Shown here: positions 37,600-45,029 of the stretch, piece after piece
How positions within the stretch are numbered: position 1 is the first letter of the stretch
How the letters are laid out: each line of letters starts with the position of its first letter
From: Agromyces bracchium
GTDB taxonomy: Bacteria > Actinomycetota > Actinomycetes > Actinomycetales > Microbacteriaceae
DNA: 64,000 nt
Direction: 5' to 3'
Assembly (NCBI RefSeq): GCF_009709675.1
Contig: NZ_WMLB01000042.1
Span: 1 to 64,000, forward strand
Position numbers and translations under genes: made by a program
The notes under the pieces: generated by a model
What the model was told of the DNA's origin: nothing
Databases searched by the model: none
The model's input: only the letters and a program-made list of their open reading frames with translations

Positions 37600-37869
37600 C
37601 TATCGATGCAGGTGCGCCGGCTGGCCGGTCGCGCCGCGGATGTCCTTCTCCGCGGTGTGCAGCATGCGCTCGGCGAGGTTGCGCAGCGCGCGCGACACGG
37701 CGAGCTCGTCGCCGATCTCGGGCACGCTCGGATCGAGCGGATTGCGCTGCGCGTGGCCGTCGCCGGTCACGTCCATCCCTGCCGGAGTGCGCAGGCTGAC
37801 GTGCGCCCAGGTGCTGTCTTCTTGCTCGTCGATGTCGACGGTGACGCTCCACTGCTTCGTCGCAGTCAT
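37600..37869 (-). CDS. DUF1876 domain protein
   Basis: Encodes 89 aa starting MTATKQWSVTVDIDEQEDSTWAHVSL; GGAGGGG lies upstream. The following GHAQRNPLDPSVPEIGDELAVSRALRNLAERMLHTAEKDIRG is the full DUF1876 domain, a small dsRBD-like fold (Rv2632c family) found almost only in actinobacteria. Its role is unknown; some members are stress-linked. It is monocistronic here. Confidence 0.9.
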   Translation of the reverse strand: MTATKQWSVTVDIDEQEDSTWAHVSLRTPAGMDVTGDGHAQRNPLDPSVPEIGDELAVSRALRNLAERMLHTAEKDIRGATGQPAHLHR

Positions 37870-37979
37870 GGAACTCACCACCCCTCCCGGTCGATTCCAC
37901 CGCCAGCGTAGGACGGGGTCGGGCGGGCGGCGTCGAGTCCGTGCAAGGTGTCCACCCCGCGGGTGCTCGTTCGGTCGAA

Positions 37980-38043
37980 TTCGCAGGACGAGCCGGGCGA
38001 TGGGGGCGCGGGCGGATGGATCGGGCGTGTCATCCTGCGAACT
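37980..38043. repeat. Family A palindromic repeat, copy 1
   Basis: TTCGCAGGACGAGCC on the left and GTCATCCTGCGAACTC on the right, pairing through GCAGGA/TCCTGC with a 35-nt middle. It lies between the leftward methyltransferase and DUF1876 genes. Confidence 0.65.
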
Positions 38044-38065
38044 CGCAGTCGCACCCGCGCGTCGC

Positions 38066-38767
38066 CTACCGGATGAGGGCGATCGCGAGCCCGTCCCACC
38101 CCTTCGCGCCGACGGTCTGGAGCGCCGTGGCATCCACCCGCGGGTCGCTGCCGAGCAGTTCGAGGCCGCGCTGCGTGCCGACCACCATCGGGTCGACGCT
38201 GTCGGGTTCGGCGACCTCGCCCGCGCGGCCGATGTTGTCGACGACGATGACCGTGCCCGGGCGCCCCAGCCGGATCGCCCAGTCGAGGTAGAGCGCGTTC
38301 GACTCCTTGTCGGCGTCGATGAAGACGAGGTCGAAGGGGTCGGCGGCGGCGTCGGCGCGTCCGTGCTCGGCGAGCCGCTCGGCGAGGTGCGGCAGCGTGT
38401 CGGCGGCGCGGCCGACGATGATCTCGACGCGGCCCGCGACATCCGCTCGCTCGAGGTTGGCGCGCGCCACGTCGGCATGCCGCTGCTCGAGCTCGAGCGT
38501 CACCACGAGACCCTCAGGCCCGATGCCACGGGCCAGGTGGATCGTCGAATAGCCGCCCAGCGTGCCGATCTCGAGCACTCGTCGGGCTCCCGTCATGCGG
38601 GCGAGCAACTCGAGGAGCCGGCCCGCGAGTGGGGTGACCTCGATGGCGGGAAGGCCCGCGGCGAGGGAGTCGCGGCGGGCGGTGGTCAGGGCGGGATCGT
38701 CGTCGAGCAGGGCCGCGGCGAGGTAGTCGTCGACGCGGCGCCAGTTCGCGAGGGTGGGGTCGGCCAT
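38066..38767 (-). CDS. SAM-dependent O-methyltransferase (class I, COMT-like)
   Basis: Encodes 233 aa starting MADPTLANWRRVDDYL. The family 3 O-methyltransferase pattern is visible: LLARMTGARRVLEIGTLGGYSTIHLARG (SAM-binding motif I), VTLELEQRHADVARANLERA, FDLVFIDADKESNALYLDWA (metal/substrate acidic motif) and VVDNIGRAGEVAEP. Such enzymes methylate catechols, flavonoids or small phenolics using a divalent metal. The true substrate is unknown. No neighbouring gene suggests a pathway. Confidence 0.9.
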   Translation of the reverse strand: MADPTLANWRRVDDYLAAALLDDDPALTTARRDSLAAGLPAIEVTPLAGRLLELLARMTGARRVLEIGTLGGYSTIHLARGIGPEGLVVTLELEQRHADVARANLERADVAGRVEIIVGRAADTLPHLAERLAEHGRADAAADPFDLVFIDADKESNALYLDWAIRLGRPGTVIVVDNIGRAGEVAEPDSVDPMVVGTQRGLELLGSDPRVDATALQTVGAKGWDGLAIALIR

Positions 38768-38933
38768 GGGGTCAGCCTCGTCGGGGTTCGACGGGGCGTC
38801 AACGGGTGGCGGCCTGGCCGAGTCGGCACGGTGGCCGAGGCTCCGACGTAGACGCTTCGGCCGGCGATGTCGGAGGGGCCGCCTAGCGTGGGGCGTACTT
38901 ACTCGTGAACTCGTGCCGGGCTCGGAGTGGAAC

Positions 38934-39332
38934 ATGAAGGTGCTGGTCGCGACCGGCGAGGCCCAGGGTACGAGATCGACCGACGTCATGCGGTGCGTCG
39001 AGGGTGAGCTCGTCCACATGATCGAGGCGTGCCCCTACAGCGCGCGACATCCGTACGGCTCGTGCGACTGCGGCCGCACGTTCCGCGGCATGACGAGCGA
39101 CGGGGTCACGACGACCGCGGTCGTGCGAACGATGTCCGATCTCGACTTCGCGGCGTACGTCGACTGTCTCGACGCCACGCACCGGTTCAAGCGGAAACTC
39201 GGGTGCACGTGCGAGTTCGACGCGGTCGCTCAGGCATGGAACCTCGTGGCGATCGCCGGCGTGCTGCCCGAGGGCACGATCGTCGAGCGGCTCGTCGATC
39301 GCGTGGTGGTGCGGCGAGCGGTGGGGTCGTGA
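38934..39332 (+). CDS. DUF7715-like actinobacterial protein
   Basis: Encodes 132 aa. ATG at 38934 follows GGAG with 5-6-nt spacing. The start MKVLVATGEAQGTRSTDVMRCVEGELV and the Cys-rich ACPYSARHPYGSCDCGRTFRGM, then TTTAVVRTMSDLDFAAYVDC, match the DUF7715 group: MKVLVAT-x-x-TQG, an acidic C-x-C-x-C-G-C region and a TTT strand. The cysteines could bind metal. Function is unknown. Confidence 0.75.
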   Translation: MKVLVATGEAQGTRSTDVMRCVEGELVHMIEACPYSARHPYGSCDCGRTFRGMTSDGVTTTAVVRTMSDLDFAAYVDCLDATHRFKRKLGCTCEFDAVAQAWNLVAIAGVLPEGTIVERLVDRVVVRRAVGS

Positions 39333-39373
39333 TGATTCTGGAGCGCAGGCCACGGTGGCGTTACTCTTCGACC

Positions 39374-39637
39374 ATGCCGCATGGTGAGATCGAGGGACGC
39401 GAGCTTCGCCGAAGCTCGGGCAGGGTTCTGGAGGCGATGGAACGCGGGGAGGCGATCATGCTGACGCGGGATGGGCACGCGATCGGGCGATTCATCCCCC
39501 TTTCTGAGCGCACCTTCGTGTCGAGGTCGGAGTTCGACGCGGGATCGCGCATGGTTGCCTCGATCGATCTCGATCGCTTCCGCGCCGACCAGGAGGACCT
39601 CGGAGTCTCGACGCTGCGCGACCCGCATTCGCTTTGA
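39374..39637 (+). CDS. Orphan YefM/Phd-type antitoxin-like protein
   Basis: Encodes 87 aa starting MPHGEIEGRELRRSSGRVLEAMERGEAIMLTRDGHAIGRFIPL, the Phd/YefM DNA-binding and dimerisation fold. The C-terminal toxin-neutralising tail is present (SIDLDRFRADQEDLG). No toxin gene follows: the next gene is a converging sigma factor. It is either an orphan antitoxin or its toxin has been lost. Confidence 0.75.
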   Translation: MPHGEIEGRELRRSSGRVLEAMERGEAIMLTRDGHAIGRFIPLSERTFVSRSEFDAGSRMVASIDLDRFRADQEDLGVSTLRDPHSL

Positions 39638-39659
39638 GGGCCGAGGTAGCCGAAGCACC

Positions 39660-40703
39660 TCAGTCCCGCCACGCCCCCAGCTTCTCCGGGTTCATCACGA
39701 TCCACAGGTCGGCGACGCGGCCGGCGACGACGTTCAGGTTGACGACGCCGATGACCACGCCGTCGCGGAGCACCGCGAAGCCCGTGCCATCCGTCGTCGC
39801 CGTCGGCTCGACCCGGTCGGCCGGGTTCTTGGCGAGCAGGCCCAGCAGGAACCGCGCCACGTTCTCGGCGCCGAACACGGGCTTGCGGGCCGCCGAGACG
39901 AGGCCGCCGCCGTCGGAGCGGAGCGTCACGTCGGGGTCGAGCACGCGGGTGAGGGCGGCGAGGTCGCCCGCCTGCGTGGCGGCGGCGAACGCGGCGACCA
40001 CGGCATCGTGCTCAGCGCGCGAGACCTGACGGGAACGCTCGGCGGCCACGCGGCGCCGGGCCGAGGTCGCGAGTTGGCGCACCGCGGCGGGGGAGCGGCC
40101 GACGATCTCGGCGATCTCGGGAAACGGCACCGCGAACACGTCGTGCAGCACGAACGACACCCGTTCCGGCGGCGTCATGGCCTCGAGCACGACGAGCAGC
40201 GCGCTGCTCACCGCCTCGTCGAGGGTCACGCGGTCGAGCGGGTCGGGTGCGGCGTCCGTCTGGGCGGTGACCGATCCGCCGGCGACACCGGCGGAAACGG
40301 CGGGGGCGGATGTCGCGGCCGCGCCGGAGCCCGCAGCGAAGTACCCGGCCGGCAGCGGCTCGGGCAGCCACGGGCCGACGTACCGTTCGCGCCGCGCCCG
40401 CGCGGTGCCGAGCAGATCGAGGCACACGCGCCCCGCGACGCGGGTCAACCAGCCCGCGGGATTCGCGATCGCATCGCGCTCGGCATCCGACATCCGATAC
40501 CAGCGCACGTACGTCTCCTGCACGGCGTCCTCTGCCTCGCCGGTCGTGCCGAGCATGCGGTACGCGAGCGCGAGCAGCCGGCGTCGCTCGTCGATCACGT
40601 CGGCGAGCTCGGCGCGGGCGTCATCCCGCGGGTCGCCGTCGCCGTCGTCCTCTCGCGCGTCGGTGCCGTGGGCGTCGCGCTCCGGGTCATCCGTCATCGT
40701 CAT
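39660..40703 (-). CDS. sigJ: ECF41-type (SigJ-like) sigma factor with SnoaL C-terminal domain
   Basis: About 347 aa. Three in-frame ATGs (40709, 40703, 40697) compete; 40703 gives the best spacing to GGGAGGGA. Sigma region 2 (RRRLLALAYRMLGTTGEAEDAVQETYVRWYR) and region 4 (EAMTPPERVSFVLHDVFAVPFPEIAEIVGRSPAAVRQ) are followed by a SnoaL-like domain of about 130 residues. ECF41 hallmarks are WLPEPL after region 2, DGGG ... ARKPVFG in the SnoaL part, and the C-terminal NPEKL (NPDKL in the consensus). In ECF41 factors the C-terminal domain itself tunes activity in place of an anti-sigma. It is divergent from its probable target operon. Confidence 0.93.
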   Translation of the reverse strand: MTMTDDPERDAHGTDAREDDGDGDPRDDARAELADVIDERRRLLALAYRMLGTTGEAEDAVQETYVRWYRMSDAERDAIANPAGWLTRVAGRVCLDLLGTARARRERYVGPWLPEPLPAGYFAAGSGAAATSAPAVSAGVAGGSVTAQTDAAPDPLDRVTLDEAVSSALLVVLEAMTPPERVSFVLHDVFAVPFPEIAEIVGRSPAAVRQLATSARRRVAAERSRQVSRAEHDAVVAAFAAATQAGDLAALTRVLDPDVTLRSDGGGLVSAARKPVFGAENVARFLLGLLAKNPADRVEPTATTDGTGFAVLRDGVVIGVVNLNVVAGRVADLWIVMNPEKLGAWRD

Positions 40704-40726
40704 TCCCATTCCCTCCCACCCAGCAT

Positions 40727-40753
40727 GACGACACAGCGCCCCGAACCGTGAGA
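40727..40753 (-). promoter_or_regulatory. Possible autoregulatory ECF41 promoter of the sigma gene
   Basis: On the minus strand TCTCACG, 16 nt, then CGTC. This matches TGTCACA-N16-CGTC at 5 of 7 and 4 of 4 positions. It would start transcription a short distance before the sigma gene. Confidence 0.55.
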
Positions 40754-40755
40754 TT

Positions 40756-40782
40756 CGTCACACTTCGGCCCGCTGTTTCGTC
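40756..40782 (+). promoter_or_regulatory. ECF41-type promoter of the DUF4345-like/NAD(P)-binding operon
   Basis: CGTCACA (40756-40762), exactly 16 nt, then CGTC (40779-40782). This matches the published ECF41 consensus TGTCACA-N16-CGTC at 6 of 7 and 4 of 4 positions. The ATG of the first gene follows within 10 nt, so the mRNA has almost no leader. Confidence 0.8.
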
Positions 40783-40791
40783 AGAGTGTGC

Positions 40792-41319
40792 ATGAGCAGA
40801 ATCCACACGGCCGCGCTCGCAGCATCGGCGGCCATTGCACTCATCGTCGGCGGATGGGCGTTCTTCGCGCCCCGATCCTTCTACGACTCCTTCCCCGGCA
40901 TCCTCGGCACCTGGATCTCGACCGACGGAGCCTTCAACGAGCACCTCATCCGCGACGTCGGCGCCTTCTACCTCGGGCTGGGCGTCGCGAGCGTCGCTGG
41001 GCTGGTCTGGCGGAGCCCGGTAGTGTTCCGCATCCTCGGCCTCGCCTGGACGACCTTCGGTGCCTTGCACCTCGGCTACCACGTCACGCACCTCGGCCAC
41101 CAGGGCGTCGCCGACGACATCGCCGCGATCACGTCCCTCACGTTCGCGCTCGTGCTCGGCGTCCTCCTGCTGATCCCGGGGCGCGACCAGGGCCGAGCGG
41201 ATGCCGCGACCGGAGCGGATGCCGCGGGCCGCGCGCCGCACGCCCGAGGCTCGGGCCCCGCGGCATCCGCCCCGCCCTCGGGCCGAATCGCCGCCCCCAC
41301 GACGGAGGTGACCCGATGA
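40792..41319 (+). CDS. DUF4345-like small membrane protein
   Basis: Encodes 175 aa starting MSRIHTAALAASAAIALIVGGWAFFAPRSFY. Four hydrophobic helices follow: 5-25, about 58-76 (DVGAFYLGLGVASVAGLVW), about 83-100 and about 110-130 (DIAAITSLTFALVLGVLLL). The FNEHLIRDVGAFYLGL segment is typical of DUF4345-like proteins. The last 45 residues are an Ala/Gly-rich tail with the repeated ADAA word. It is the first gene under the ECF41 promoter and overlaps the next gene by 4 nt. Confidence 0.78.
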   Translation: MSRIHTAALAASAAIALIVGGWAFFAPRSFYDSFPGILGTWISTDGAFNEHLIRDVGAFYLGLGVASVAGLVWRSPVVFRILGLAWTTFGALHLGYHVTHLGHQGVADDIAAITSLTFALVLGVLLLIPGRDQGRADAATGADAAGRAPHARGSGPAASAPPSGRIAAPTTEVTR

Positions 41320-42167
41320 GGATCGCTATCGCCGGGGCGACCGGTGTCGTCGGACGCCATACCGTCGCCGCCGCGGAAGCCCGCGGGCACGACATCCTGT
41401 CGCTCACCCGCCGCGCCGGTTACGACCTCGAGCGCGGCACCGGACCCGCGGGTGCGACACTGGCTGCCGCGCTCGACGGCATCGACGCCGTGATCGACGT
41501 GACGAGCGTGCAGACCACCGCGGCGAAGCGGTCGCGCGCATTCTTCACCGCGGTCACCGAGCACCTGCTCGCCGCCGAGCGCGACGCCGGCGTGCGCCAT
41601 CACGTCGCACTGTCGATCGTCGGCATCGACGGCGTCGAGGCGTCGTACTTCGCCGGCAAGCACGCGCAGGAGCGCCTCATCGAGTCCGGCCCGGTGCCGC
41701 ACACCATCCTGCGCGCGACGCAGTTCCACGAGTTCGCCGAGCAGGTGACGGCCCGGCTCTCGCTCGGTCGTCTGATCACCCCGATTCCGGTCGGGCGGTA
41801 CCGGTCGGTGGCGGCGCGCGAGGTCGGGGCACGGCTCGTCGCGCTCGCCGAGGGCGGCGCCGTCGGTCGTGCGCGCGACCTCACGGGCCCGCGCGAGGAG
41901 CGGCTCGTCGAGATGGTGCGACGCATGTTCGCCCGCGACGGTGTGAGCCGTGCGATCGTCGAGTTCCCGCTGCCCGGGGCGTACGGGCGGGCCTCGGCGT
42001 CGGGCGTGCTGCGCGGCGGCGCGGACGCCGACCGCGCCACGATCACGTTCGACGAGTGGCTGGCGTCGCCCGGCCACACGCCGGTCGGCGCGCGAGCGGA
42101 TGCCGCGGCATCCGCTCAGGCGAAGGCGCCGACGCAGCAGGACGGCGGGCGCGCGGCCGGGCGGTAG
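41316..42167 (+). CDS. NAD(P)-binding Rossmann protein (NmrA/epimerase-like)
   Basis: Encodes 283 aa from ATG at 41316 (ATGA overlap). The N-terminus MRIAIAGATGVVGRHTVAAAEARGH has the GxxGxxG NAD(P) motif. It continues with DAVIDVTS, HHVALSIVGID, AGKHAQERLIESGPVPHTILRATQFHEFA, the pattern of atypical short-chain reductases of the NmrA/NAD-dependent-epimerase group. Known ECF41 regulons control a neighbouring carboxymuconolactone decarboxylase, oxidoreductase or epimerase gene, so this is the expected target. Substrate is unknown. Confidence 0.9.
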   Translation: MRIAIAGATGVVGRHTVAAAEARGHDILSLTRRAGYDLERGTGPAGATLAAALDGIDAVIDVTSVQTTAAKRSRAFFTAVTEHLLAAERDAGVRHHVALSIVGIDGVEASYFAGKHAQERLIESGPVPHTILRATQFHEFAEQVTARLSLGRLITPIPVGRYRSVAAREVGARLVALAEGGAVGRARDLTGPREERLVEMVRRMFARDGVSRAIVEFPLPGAYGRASASGVLRGGADADRATITFDEWLASPGHTPVGARADAAASAQAKAPTQQDGGRAAGR

Positions 42168-42169
42168 CG

Positions 42170-42446
42170 AGTACGCAGGATGAGCCGCGTCACCCCGGGT
42201 CCCGGCGAGGCCGTGGCACGGCTCACCCTGCGAACTCAACGATCTGCCACTGTCGGGGTTCCGGAATACGCAGGATGAGCTGCGTCAGAGGTCACCAGCG
42301 AGACCCATGGCACCGCTCGTCCTACGAACCGATCGGCCCGGCGGGCCCAAGCGGGGCCCCGGCGGGGCGTGATGGTGCGAGTTCGCAGGATGAGCCCCGT
42401 CATCTCGCTTCACGGGAGGTCATCGCACGTCTCATCCTGCGAACTG
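42170..42446. repeat. Family A palindromic repeats, copies 2-4
   Basis: Three copies in the 352-bp spacer: 42170-42237, 42265-42330 and 42381-42446. Each has GCAGGATGAGC(C/T) on the left and (T/C)C(A/G)(C/T)CCT(G/A)CGAA on the right, with 35-45 nt between. They lie between converging genes (epimerase rightward, alcohol dehydrogenase leftward). Confidence 0.7.
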
Positions 42447-42519
42447 CGCGGTCCGGCGGACGGGCGGCGGCGAACGCACCGCCCCGGGCACCGCGGCAGA
42501 CGGCCCGGCGCGCAGGAGG

Positions 42520-43539
42520 TCAGCTCGCGCCGTACTCGAACACCAGCCGGGCCGGAACGTCGCCGTGCAGCACCTCGTCGACGGCGGTGTTCACGTCGCC
42601 GAGGTCCCGCGGCACCGCGACCACGCGCGTGCGCCCGAGCGCGTGCAGCGCGAACACCTCGGCGAGATCCTGACGGGTGCCGACGATCGAGCCGATGATC
42701 GAGATGCCCTTCAGCACGGTGTCGAAGATGGGAACGGTGAGCGTGCCCTCCGCGGGCAGCGAGACGAGCACCATCCGACCGCCGCGGTTCAGCGAGGAGA
42801 ACGCCTGGTCGAACACCTGCGGCGCGACGGCGAGGACGATCGCGACATCCGCCCCGCCGACCTCGGCGATCGCCGCGACCGGGTCGACCTTCGACGCGTC
42901 GACGGTGTGGTCGGCGCCGAGTTCGCGGGCGAGGTCGAGCTTCTCCTCGGTGATGTCGACAGCGATGACCTCGGCGCCGACGAGCCGCGCGTACTGCACC
43001 GCGAGGTGGCCGAGACCGCCGACACCGAATACGGCGACACGCTCACCGGGCACGACCCGGGCGTTCTTCACGGCCGCATACGTCGTGACGCCCGCGCAGG
43101 TCAGCGGCGCGGCATCCAAGGCGGAGACGCCCTCGGGCACCGGCGACGCGAACTTCGCGTCGGCGATCGCGTACTCGGCGTACCCGCCGTCGATCGAATA
43201 CCCGGTGTTCTGCTGTGCCTCGCAGAGGTTCTCGCGTCCCGAGACGCAGTAGCGGCACTCGCCGCAGGCGTGCCCGAGCCACGGCATCGCGACACGTTCG
43301 CCGACCGACCGCGAGGTGACGCCCTCGCCGACCTTCTCGACGATGCCGACGCCCTCGTGCCCCGGCACGAACGGCAGGCCGGGCTTCACCGGCCAGTCGC
43401 CGCGCATCGCGTGGATGTCGGTGTGGCAGAGCCCGCACGTCTCGAGGCGCACGAGCACCTGCCCGGGTCCCGGCTCCGGGATCGGCCGGTCCTCGAGGTC
43501 GACGGGCCGGTCGAACGCCGTCACGACGGCTGCACGCAT
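42520..43539 (-). CDS. adhP: Zinc-dependent alcohol dehydrogenase (AdhP type)
   Basis: Encodes 339 aa starting MRAAVVTAFDRPVDLEDRPIPEPGPG. Catalytic zinc ligands are Cys in LETCGLCHTDIHAMRG and His in PGHEGVGIVEKVGEG. The structural-zinc loop is CGECRYCVSGRENLC (four Cys). The NAD-binding motif is VFGVGGLGHLAVQYA with the VDI acid that selects NAD. The length and motifs fit propanol-preferring tetrameric alcohol dehydrogenases. The gene is monocistronic. Confidence 0.95.
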   Translation of the reverse strand: MRAAVVTAFDRPVDLEDRPIPEPGPGQVLVRLETCGLCHTDIHAMRGDWPVKPGLPFVPGHEGVGIVEKVGEGVTSRSVGERVAMPWLGHACGECRYCVSGRENLCEAQQNTGYSIDGGYAEYAIADAKFASPVPEGVSALDAAPLTCAGVTTYAAVKNARVVPGERVAVFGVGGLGHLAVQYARLVGAEVIAVDITEEKLDLARELGADHTVDASKVDPVAAIAEVGGADVAIVLAVAPQVFDQAFSSLNRGGRMVLVSLPAEGTLTVPIFDTVLKGISIIGSIVGTRQDLAEVFALHALGRTRVVAVPRDLGDVNTAVDEVLHGDVPARLVFEYGAS

Positions 43540-43997
43540 GATGTTCCTCCTGTGGATCGGTGGGATCGAGGGCCCGGCATCGACGCGGCGCCCCGTCTCC
43601 GAGTCTGGAGGCCGCGGTCAGGTGATCACGGGGACTTGGTCCTGCGCCGTCCGATCGGCGGATGCCGCGGCAGCGCGGGCAGCGCGATCGGCGTGGCGGC
43701 CGCGCCCGATCGCCCGATGGTTCCGTTCTCGAACGTGGTGGAAAGGTATTCCGCGTTCACTTCTCCACCTGGTTCGGATGAGTCCCCATGACGCGCGGCG
43801 CTCGCAGATCGGACCGCTGTGCGGGTTCGCAGGATGAGCCGCGCGATGCCCGCCGTGTGAATCCGCCGCGGGTTGACTCGTGTCGTCCTGCGTACTCGCC
43901 TTCGTCAAGCGAGGCGAGCGCGACCCCTGCGGCGGCAGGTGGTACGACGGTCATGGCGAGCGGATGCCACGGCCCCCGCGACGCGGACGTCGTGAGC
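43540..43997. other. Intergenic region upstream of adhP
   Basis: 458 bp, including the adhP promoter region on the right side of the gene and a family A copy at 43823-43898. An imperfect inverted repeat GGTGGA ... TCCACC (43737-43769) resembles the hairpin inserted in the cytochrome b gene at 53.46 kb. No gene was recognised. Confidence 0.4.
43823..43898. repeat. Family A palindromic repeat, copy 5
   Basis: GGTTCGCAGGATGAGCC on the left and GTGTCGTCCTGCGTACTCG on the right with a 40-nt middle. It sits between two genes transcribed leftward. Confidence 0.65.
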
Positions 43998-45026
43998 TCA
44001 TGCGAAGACGGCGGCCGCGGCGAGCAGCAGCCCGGCCGCGCTCGCCCACGCCCGGAGCTGCGTTCCGCGGCGCCAGAGCTTCTCGCCCGTGAGCAGCGCG
44101 GCGACGACGACGGTGGCGACGAGCGGATGTCCCGCCAGCGCCAGCACCGCCATGGCCGGGCCGCACGCGATCACGCACGTTCCCGCGTTCCGGAGGCCGA
44201 GCGCGGCGGCCGAGCCGTACGCCGCCGCACCTCGAAGCCGGATCGGTGCCGTTCGGCAGCAGCGCGCGAGCGCGTGGCGCTTGGCCGGGGTGAGTTCCCA
44301 GAGCGCGGCCGCGACGATCATGACGACGAGGGCGGCCCGCGGCGCGGGCCCGAGACCGGGCCTGGCTGCGAGACCGGTCGTGGCGATGGCGGCGCCGACG
44401 AGCGCGGCGCCGACGACCGCGGCGCCGACGACCGACCATGCCGCCAGGTAGGCGCCGACGAAGGTCGCGACCATCGGCGCGCGCCGGGCCGGGCGGCTCA
44501 CGTCGGCGACGTACCGCACGAGCGGCAGGACCGTCGGGAGCATCATCGCCGCGACCATGAGGGTCCACATCGCGAGGGCCGGGGCGACCTCGGCGAGGCC
44601 CGCCGCGTCGGCGGCAGGGAGCGGCGAGGCCGCGGCATCCGCACCGGTACCTGTCGACGCGTCGGCGCGGGGTGAGCCGGCGCCGACCGGCGAGCCGAGT
44701 CCGGGCGGCGGATGCCGGTGACCCGGCGTTCCGCCCGAACCGGAGGTCGCATCCGTCGCGACCGCGATCGCGAACCACCCGATCCACGCCGTCGCGGCGA
44801 CGCCGAGCACGGCGAGCTCCTCGCGCCGCAGTGCGCGCAGACCCGCGCCGAATCGTCCGAACGGCGCGTGCGCGCGGGGAGTCGTCGGCGCGCGGGATCG
44901 AGCGCCGGGCGCGCCGACACCGCGCGGCGCCGCATCGCCGAACCGGGCCGTCGCGCCCGCCGCGCGCGGCGCTGCACCGGCACCGCGCCTGGCAGCGCCG
45001 ATCGCCCTCACGTCGAGACCCGACAT
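43998..45026 (-). CDS. DUF2182 membrane protein
   Basis: Encodes 342 aa. After an Ala/Arg/Pro-rich N-terminus of about 65 residues come one helix (LAVLGVAATAWIGWFAIAVA), a Gly/Pro/His-rich loop and further helices. Family features are MWTLMVAAMMLPTVLPLVRYVAD, LWELTPAKRHALARCCRT and GLRNAGTCVIACGPAMAVLALAG. DUF2182 proteins are predicted metal-binding integral membrane proteins with conserved Met and Cys residues. It starts 3 nt after the tyrosinase stop, so the two form one operon, which points to a link with copper. Confidence 0.85.
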   Translation of the reverse strand: MSGLDVRAIGAARRGAGAAPRAAGATARFGDAAPRGVGAPGARSRAPTTPRAHAPFGRFGAGLRALRREELAVLGVAATAWIGWFAIAVATDATSGSGGTPGHRHPPPGLGSPVGAGSPRADASTGTGADAAASPLPAADAAGLAEVAPALAMWTLMVAAMMLPTVLPLVRYVADVSRPARRAPMVATFVGAYLAAWSVVGAAVVGAALVGAAIATTGLAARPGLGPAPRAALVVMIVAAALWELTPAKRHALARCCRTAPIRLRGAAAYGSAAALGLRNAGTCVIACGPAMAVLALAGHPLVATVVVAALLTGEKLWRRGTQLRAWASAAGLLLAAAAVFA

Positions 45027-45029
45027 CCG

